DNA of 64,000 nucleotides from Prorocentrum cordatum (Eukaryota; Sar; Dinophyceae; Prorocentrales; Prorocentraceae), in the NCBI GenBank assembly GCA_963575745.1, contig CAUYUJ010014176.1:354029-418028 (forward strand), given 5' to 3'. This document shows, in pieces, positions 57,680 to 64,000 of this stretch. The position numbers and the translations under genes were made by a program. Under the pieces are notes generated by a model. The model was not told the DNA's origin and made no database searches. It was given only the letters and a program-made list of their open reading frames with translations. Each line of letters begins with the position of its first letter. Within the stretch, counting starts at the first letter, position 1.

Positions 57680-58400
57680 TTGGTTCGCATCTCGTGGGAG
57701 GCCTCTCGGGGGCCTCTTGGAGGCAGTTCTGAGGCGCGTCTTGGGGGTCCGTCTTGTGGGGCCTCTTGGGGCCTCGTTTTGGGCCTCTTGGGGGCCTCGT
57801 GGGGCCTCTAGGCGGCCTCGTGGGCTCTCTTGGAGGCCTCTTGGAGCCTCCTGGAGGCCTCTTGGGGCGAAACGCTCGAATTGTCGATTCGTGTTTCCCC
57901 CCTTGGGGCCGTCTTGGGGCCCTCTTGGGCGATCTTGGGCGCCTCTTGGGCCGCTTTGGGGCCCTCTTGGACCGTCTTGGGGCCTTCTTGGGGGCCTTTT
58001 GGGTCGTCTTGGGGCGGTTTTGGGGACCTCTTGGGCCATCTTGGAGCGTCGGAAGCCCGAAAACGCGAGAACGCGAAAAACATCGAAACACATGAGGACA
58101 ATCAATTAGTTTTGCTTCTTTGGGCCCTCTTGGGGGTCTCCTTGGGGCGCTCTCGGGTCTTCTTTGGGGCCACTTGGGCCGTCTTGGGGCCATCTAATGC
58201 GTTTTGGAACGCTCTTGGGCTGTCTTGGAGGTCTCTTGGACCCTCTTGGGCGCTTTCTGGAACCCTCGAACGCTCCTGGGCTGTCTTGGAGGTCTCTTGG
58301 ACCCTCGTGGGCGCTTTCTGGAACCCTCTCGGCCCGTCTTGGGCTCCTCTGGCCTCTGGGAACGTCGAGCGAGGCAGCCCAGGAACGCGCGGGAGCGCCC
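57680..58400 (+). repeat. Repeat family C block 2
   Basis: Same step vocabulary as 53615-54250. Includes an exact-looking tandem duplication of 61 bases (58207-58267 and 58268-58328) beginning GAACGCTC and ending GAACCCTC. Confidence 0.85.
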
Positions 58401-58574
58401 GGGATGTTTGAGAACTGGGGCCCCCAGCCTTTCAATATGATACTCCCAGGGTCCCCGGTTTTCCGCGGCACCCGTCCGGCATCCCAGCGTTACTGTTGGC
58501 TAAGAGTGGAGTCCCCAGACCCCCCTGGGGAGTCATGATGCTCTCTTCTGACCCCACGAGAAGCCTATCTGTTC

Positions 58575-58712
58575 CTCCTCCTCCTCCTCCTCCTCCTCCT
58601 CCTCCGCCTCCTCCTCCTCCTCCTCCTCCGCCTCCTCCTCCTCCTCCGCCTCCTCCGCCTCCTCCTCCTCCGCCTCCTCCTCCTCCTCCTCCTCCTCCTC
58701 CTCCTCCTCCTG
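58575..58712. repeat. (CTC)n microsatellite
   Basis: CTCCTCCTC with CGC interruptions about every 20-30 bases. Confidence 0.96.
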
Positions 58713-58854
58713 CCTCCTCGAGTCCCAGGGTCCTGAGTACAGAGAGCATGCGACACACGACGATGCCCGGAGAGAACTCCACTGTGCGCCTCGTGGGGCG
58801 GTGGCGGATCGTTCGACCGACCCCTTATCCCCATCCCTGCGTTGGCCACGAACA

Positions 58855-58935
58855 ATGCTCCGGACGTTCCGGACGTACTCCGGACAAAAAGTTGCTCCGG
58901 ACAAACAATTTGTTCCGGACATTTGTTCCGGACAA
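58855..58935. repeat. NTCCGGAC short repeat
   Basis: CTCCGGAC or TTCCGGAC occurs seven times in 80 bases at spacings of 9-16; TCCGGA is itself a palindrome. Confidence 0.88.
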
Positions 58936-58999
58936 CTGTAGGAATTGACGTCCTTGGGGGCCGCGCGAGCGCCCTCGGCCTGGGAGCACCATGGGAGCC

Positions 59000-59040
59000 T
59001 GCATAGGGATGGGGATGGGGCCCATCCCCATCCCTATGCA
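59000..59040. repeat. Perfect 20-base palindrome arms, 1-base loop
   Basis: TGCATAGGGATGGGGATGGG (59000-59019), one G, then its exact reverse complement (59021-59040). It follows a CCATGGGAGCC motif that could extend it. Confidence 0.95.
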
Positions 59041-59599
59041 GACCCCCGCCATCTCAGCACCCCAGTTGGGGATGTACCCCTCAGCCTTTGAAACAGACTG
59101 CCCATGTCCCCATCCAGGGGGCGGGGGGGGAGTCGGCCAGTGGGGCCCAGGCCACGCCCATGGAGATATCGGGGGTCGGCTAAGCGATGCTCATTCCCTC
59201 CCCCCCGATGGTGACGATGACGATGACGATGAGGATGAGGATAGCGATGACAATGCGGTCAGCATTCCACAAGCATCGTCATCGTCATCGTCATCATTCT
59301 CGATTTGCCCGCTCCAACGGGCGAGGCAGCACGGGGGAGCGGCGAGCGCGTGCGCGCGCCCCGCCCGTGGCTCTCCTCGTGGCGGGCCCCGCTGTGGACG
59401 GGCCACCGTGCTCTTTGCTGCACCCGCGCCTTTCGAGCGAGAAGAAGAATAATCATAAGAAGAAGAGTGAGTTGCGGGTAATGTCTGATGTCCATATCCG
59501 GTGCGCCTTGAACTTCTTGGAAGGGGCGCCGCAAGGCAAGGCCGAGGCGCACTGGATGTGGCTCAGGCTCGAGCCTCCAGGGCAGGATGTTTCTCCAGT

Positions 59600-60130
59600 T
59601 TTCGACCTTCGCCCATCGACCCCCAGAGCCACCTGCCCGACCTCCAGCCTCAAACTCCCGACTCAGCGTGCACAACCAGCTGTCGACCTCCAACCTCCAA
59701 GCTCCAGCTTTCGACCTCCACCTCATAAGCGCCAGCCTCACCTGACCGACCTCCAGCTTCCAGTTCTGACCTTCAGCGCACACCACCAGCCGTTGACCTC
59801 CAACACCCCGCCTCCAGCTTTCGACCACCTCCTACTGACCACCAGCTTCACCAGACCGACCTCCAATCCAACCTCCGGGCCCCCGGAGTGCACCCAGTCG
59901 ACGGCCGCCAGTCTGTCGCACACAGCTTTTGACATCCACCCCGTGCCCACAGACCACCAGCCTCACCTGACCGACCTCCAGCGTGCACGTGTGCCATTGA
60001 CCTCCGACCTTCCACCTCCAGCGTTCGACTCCACCTCACACTCGGCCACCTCGCCCGACTGACCTCCAGCTTCCAGCATCCAACCTCCGACGCGCACCAC
60101 GACCCGTCGGCCTCCGACATCCGACCTTGA
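59600..60130 (+). repeat. ~110-bp tandem repeat
   Basis: CACCTGACCGACCTCCAGC-like boxes near 59632, 59740, 59850, 59968 and 60050, each followed by GCGCACCACCAGCCGTCGAC-like and CCAGCTTTCGACC boxes. Copies are diverged. Confidence 0.8.
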
Positions 60131-60165
60131 GCTTTCGACATCCATCTCTCAACTTCCATCCACAG

Positions 60166-60402
60166 GGGAACAAAAAGTGGCATAAACACAAAAACCTCGG
60201 AGGTCCGCGCGGATCTCTCGGATCGGCGCTGGACCCCCCTCCCTGGCGCGCGGAGCGCCCCAGGGGCGGCGCCGGAGGCGCCGCCGGGGGGCCCCAGCGC
60301 CGATCCGAGAAATCCGCGCGGACCTCCGAGTTGTTATGTTTATGCCACTTTTTGTTCCCCTAATCCACACTTCCTCGACCACTGAGGAAGTGTGGATTAA
60401 GG
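60166..60402. mobile_element. MITE family A, best-preserved copy, plus adjacent hairpin
   Basis: GGAACAAAAAGTGGCATAAA (left) and TTTATGCCACTTTTTGTTCC (right) are exact inverted copies, continuing inward as CCTCGGAGGTCCGCGCGGAT and ATCCGCGCGGACCTCCGAG. Directly after, CTAATCCACACTTCCTC and GAGGAAGTGTGGATTA form a second hairpin. The CCACTTTTTGTTCCCCTAAT piece recurs at about 60439. Confidence 0.95.
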
Positions 60403-60469
60403 GAACCTAATCCACACTTCCTAGACCACTTCCTCGACCACTTTTTGTTCCCCTAATCCACACTTGCAC

Positions 60470-61265
60470 CCGACGCTCACATCCCCACTTCCTCGACCGC
60501 TGAGGGCTCCGGCCCCGCCCGCGCTGCCCTCCGAGGGCTGGCCCCACCGGCCCGACAATCGCGCGCTCGCCTCGCGCTCGCCTCTCCCGTGCGCCTCGGG
60601 CTTCCGGGGCAAAGGGGAGCCCGACGCAGCAGTGGATCTGGACACGAGTCCTGCCCGCATCAGGTGGCGCCTGCGTCAGCGCACTGAAGTATCTAGACGC
60701 CTGAGGTTGGTCTGCTGTCCGAACTGCGATGAAACAGCTCTTGCGCTCTACACTTTTTCTCAGAGGCGATGAAAGCTTTATCTATGTTTGTCGAGCTGTA
60801 GGCAAGCTACAGACAATCAATCAGGCGCGCCATTTTTCAACGTAAGGCCCGAGATCCGACGCATGGGCCACATCCAGATGGAGCTTCTTCGCAGCGTTCG
60901 GCCTCTGGGGTCCCCCGCTGGGCCCCAGGAGCGCTAGAAACGACTCGGGACGAAAGAGCGGCCACTGGGAAAGGGCTGGAGTCTCCAGGGGCAGCGTGTC
61001 GAAGTAGTCCCCCCTTGGCGCGCCGCAGAGTGTCAGAAAGGACGACGCAAGCACAACTGTCGCAGGCGATTTTTCTCCCCCAACCTCCGAGTTCCGCCCG
61101 AACAGTTTAGCCGTTCAGACAGAAGGGACGACTCTGGGATACACCCCAAGGGGGGCTCTTCGCACGCACCCCTATGGAGGATGGACGCCCCTCCACATCC
61201 CAGGGTTGGGCTCCACACTTCTACTCCGCTCGAAAGCCCCACGAAGCCTGGGATAGGGGCCGACA
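60470..61265. other. No gene recognised
   Basis: Mixed GC-rich sequence with open frames on both strands but no motif, repeat or splice pattern. Confidence 0.4.
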
Positions 61266-61269
61266 GATC

Positions 61270-61447
61270 CCCTATTAGCAGGGTTCGAGAGCTTGCGCAG
61301 ATTTCTCGCACCTGCGCTGGGCCCCCAGACCCCCCCCCTGTTGTGCGCCTACGGCGCGCGAGGGGACGGAGACGCGCCTGCCAGGAGCCGAGGGGGCTCG
61401 GCGCAGACTCGGGCACTCCTCGCGCGGGCCTTCGCAGAAGTCTGCGT
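61270..61447. mobile_element. MITE family A, diverged copy
   Basis: The left arm AGCTTGCGCAGATTTCTCGC and the right arm GCGCGGGCCTTCGCAGAAGT keep the family layout around GCGCTGGGCCC and GGCTCGGCGCAGAC, with many changes. Confidence 0.65.
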
Positions 61448-61480
61448 GCTCGTCGCGTGTTCGGCTCGTTTTCCTTCGGC

Positions 61481-61481
<1 letters not shown>

Positions 61482-61515
<34 letters not shown>
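61482..61515. repeat. (GA)n
   Basis: GAGAGAGA run followed by an A-run. Confidence 0.97.
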
Positions 61516-61518
<3 letters not shown>

Positions 61519-61959
61519 AAAGACAGCGGGCGAAGAACGGTATTCAGAGGAGGAAGAGGTGCCCATACATCTGCCCTTCGCCCAATGTCCCTTTCTGGTC
61601 CTCATGGGAGGCCCTCGTTGCCGCTGCTGGATTCGCGCCCCGGGAGAGGTCCGGGGAGGAGCGGTATCGGTATCTTTTGGTCTCCCCAGGTGTAACATCA
61701 TTTTTGTCAGTCATTGGAGGCGCCTGTCTGAAGTCGGGCATGTCCCTCGACAGGAGGAATATTCAAACATAGTTTTTTCAATATAAAAAAAGGAACGAAT
61801 TATCCCGGCAAAGCAACCTAACAGCGATGTGTAGAAGCATATATGGAAGCATTCCCCTTAAGATTCAGATGATAATCCCGTTGTAGTGCTCTGCTGTTCT
61901 CGCAGTCGCAGTCGCATTCGCGATGACAGTCGCGGTGGCAGCGGCAGTCGCAGTCACAG

Positions 61960-62735
61960 CCTCAGCAGGCCTCAGTATCAGCCTGCCTCAGCCTCAGCCT
62001 CAGCCTCAGCCTCAGCCTCAGCCTCAGCCTCAGCCTCAGCCTCAGCCTCAGCCTGCCTCAGCCTCAGCCTGCCTCAGTATCAGCCTCAGCCCAGCCTCAG
62101 CCTGCCTCAGCCTCAGCCTCAGCCTGCTTCAGCCTCAGCCTCAGCCTGCCTTCAGCCTCGGCCTCAGCCTCAGCCTGCCTCAGCCTCAGCCTGCATCAGC
62201 CTCAGCCTCAGCCTCGCCCTGGCTCAGCATCAGCCTGCCTCAGCGTCTGCCTCAGCCTGCCTCAGCCTCAGCCTCACCCTCAGCCTCAGCCTCAGCCTCA
62301 GCCTGCCTCAGCCTCAGCCTGCCTCCTCAGCCTCAGCCTGCCTCAGCATCAGCTGCCTCAGTCTCAGCCTCAGCCTGCCTCAGCCTGCTTCAGCCTCAGC
62401 CTCAGTCTGCCTTCAGCCTCAGCCTCAGCCCTCAGCCTCAGCCTCAGCCTCAGCCTGCCTCAGCCTCAGCCTGCTTCAGCCTCAGCCTCAGCCTGCCTTC
62501 AGCCTCAGCCTCAGCCTGCCTCAGCCTCAGCCTGCATCAGCCTCAGCCTCAGCCTCAGCCTGCCTCAGCATCAGCCTGCCTCAGCCTCAGCCTCAGCCTG
62601 CCTCAGCCTCAGCCTCGTCTGCCTCAGCCTGCCTTCAGCCTCGGCCTCAGCCTCAGCCTGCCTCAGCCTCATCAGCCTCAGCCTGCCTGCCTCAGCCTCA
62701 GCCTCAGCATCAGCATCACCATTCTCAGCCTCTGC
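61960..62735. repeat. (CAGCCT)n array
   Basis: CAGCCTCAGCCT with CAGCCTGC and CAGCATCAG variants over about 780 bases; read as Ser/Ala/Leu, Pro/Gln or Cys-rich repeats depending on frame. Confidence 0.97.
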
Positions 62736-62740
62736 ATCAG

Positions 62741-63161
62741 CATCAAAATGTGGCCCGGGAATGGAGTTCTGGGAACTCGAAGAGCACGAAGTGGCCTACA
62801 GTTGGCTCCGGGCATTCAAAATGTGGCCCGGGAATGGAGTTCTGGGAACTCGAAGAGCACGAAGTGGCCTACAGTTGGCTCCGGGCATTCAAAATGTGGC
62901 CCGGGAATGGAGTTCTGGGCACTCGAAGACACGAAGTGGCCTACAGTTGGCTCCGGGCATTCAAAATGTGGCCCGGGAATGGAGTTCTGGGAAGTCGAAG
63001 AGCACGAAGTGGCCTACAGTTGGCTCCGGGCATTCAAAATGTGGCCCGGGAATAGAGTTCTGGGAAGTCGAAGAGCACGAAGTGGCCTACAGTTGGCTCC
63101 AGGCATTCAGAATGTGGCCTGGGAATGGAGTTCTGGGAGGTCGAAGAGCACGAAGTGTGTG
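62741..63161 (+). repeat. 73-bp tandem repeat, six copies
   Basis: Copies begin AAAATGTGGCCCGGGAATGG at 62745, 62818, 62891, 62963, 63036 and (AGAATG form) 63109, spacings 73, 73, 72, 73, 73. The sixth copy is cut short. Identity is high, so the array is young. As 73 is not a multiple of three, each copy shifts frame, yet no stop appears on the plus strand in any frame through the array. Confidence 0.97.
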
Positions 63162-63473
63162 TGACTGTTTGCGAAAAACGCATTCGGACACGAGTTCGGA
63201 CACAGCTCCCCGGGTCCCGCCCCGACCCCCTGTGGAGTCATCTGCTGCTCTCTTTTGACACCACTAGAAACCTATCAGCAAAAGCTGTTAGGTAACAAAC
63301 AACAAAAACGTCAGGGGACGATGTTTTGTGTATGCTTTGAAAATTGTTCAATATTTTTGGGGCATGCTTGGTTTTTCGACTAAAGTCCTCCTGTAGGAGG
63401 GTCTGCACGGCCTAATGCCTGTCCCAGGGCGGCTGGGAAGTTGTCGTCTAGACGTGAGAGTGTTCTTTCGCCG

Positions 63474-63600
63474 GAGTGATCTTTGGTGCGGGCCAAATGG
63501 GCTCCCCCGGTCGCCAGACGCGATGCGATAGTAGCGTCTTGCGCGCTTGCGTTTGTTCCCCTCCGCGGTCCCCCAAAGAGCCGCCCACCAAAGGTCACTC
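63474..63600. mobile_element. Small inverted-repeat element (family G)
   Basis: GAGTGATCTTTGGTGCGGGC at the left returns inverted as GCCGCCCACCAAAGGTCACTC-like sequence at 63580-63600. The left end CTTTCGCCGGAGTGA also occurs at about 3714. Confidence 0.8.
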
Positions 63601-64000
63601 TTACCCAGGGTCACTCTTGTGTGTGTTTCGCCTTCCGGGACTTCGCCCCCGGTTCCTGTCCAAGGCGTACTTTTCCTGCACATCCACTTCGGCACCGCCT
63701 GTTCCCTGGGCCCCGCCCGCTCCTGGCCGCCTGAGGCCCTGCCTACCTGCGCATTGTCTCCCTAATTAAAGCTGTGCGTAGCCCGCCTAGCTTTTAGCGG
63801 AAGAGGTTCGCTCTCGCCCCGCAGATCAAACAAGTGTTTTCGAAGTTTCTGACCCCGACTTGCCACCGTAGGGGTGTACGCTTTCCAGGCGCTCTGGGAC
63901 GGGCGTCCCCGCCGGCGAACCGGTCTATTGCCTACCGGTCTTCGCCCGTTGAAGGAAGAGTGCGGGGGGAACGGGGGCAACTTTGTTCGTGCTCTCTCTT
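63601..64000. other. No gene recognised
   Basis: Mixed sequence to the window end; GGTCACTCTTNCCCAGGGTCACTCTT near 63593 is a short direct repeat. Confidence 0.4.

Noticed and set aside
62741-63161. Possible CRISPR-like array
   Set aside because: The units are contiguous 73-bp tandem repeats with no variable spacers, in a eukaryotic context with no cas genes.
61886-63258. Ser/Ala/Pro/Gln-rich frames of about 400 codons
   Set aside because: They run through the CAGCCT array and then through the 73-bp repeat, which changes frame every copy.

Overview
The window looks like nuclear DNA of a dinoflagellate. It is GC-rich and saturated with simple repeats. It holds one very long plus-strand gene whose exons join only through GC-AG, GA-AG and GT-AG introns with a G after almost every acceptor AG, a splice grammar described for dinoflagellates. 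At 48180-48212 there is a near-perfect relic of the dinoflagellate spliced leader followed by a second truncated copy. My guess at genus (Prorocentrum-like) rests only on the style of the interspersed repeats and is not proven.

The main gene runs from about 3978 (possibly 233) to at least about 45880. Fifteen exons were joined by reading frame, from the block ending FDWLDQ (3978-4121) through a lysine/glutamate-rich coiled-coil exon (11143-11727), a compact globular block (13045-20212) and a Gly/Arg/Tyr/Pro-rich tail (25500-45880). Thirteen junctions are resolved to the base and keep frame. At nearly all of them the sequence across the donor is repeated across the acceptor. The introns carry almost all the length: they are filled with CACACG, ACCACA, GAT, GGA, GTA and GTGTTT arrays, small inverted-repeat (MITE-like) elements, a broken Copia RNase H fragment (about 16445-17110), a broken minus-strand zinc-finger gene (22490-24085) and two unassigned pseudogene scraps (31787-32290, 37087-37375). 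The last four tail exons look like a duplicated two-exon module. A 100-base N gap lies inside one intron at 36975-37074.

From about 46 kb to 55 kb the sequence holds a degenerate tandem repeat, then the relic spliced leader followed by broken coding-like blocks (48378-52750), suggesting a reinserted and decayed mRNA. From 53.4 to 64 kb I see no intact gene: it is a mosaic of MITE families, GGCCTCTTGG-type repeats, a large GAT array, 110-bp and 73-bp tandem repeats, a CAGCCT array and short palindromes.

No rRNA, tRNA, CRISPR or bacterial-type operon was seen. Most long open frames are repeats read without stops (poly-Asp, poly-His/Thr, poly-Ser, poly-Arg/Glu) and are not called as genes. All identifications are by eye; no search was run.
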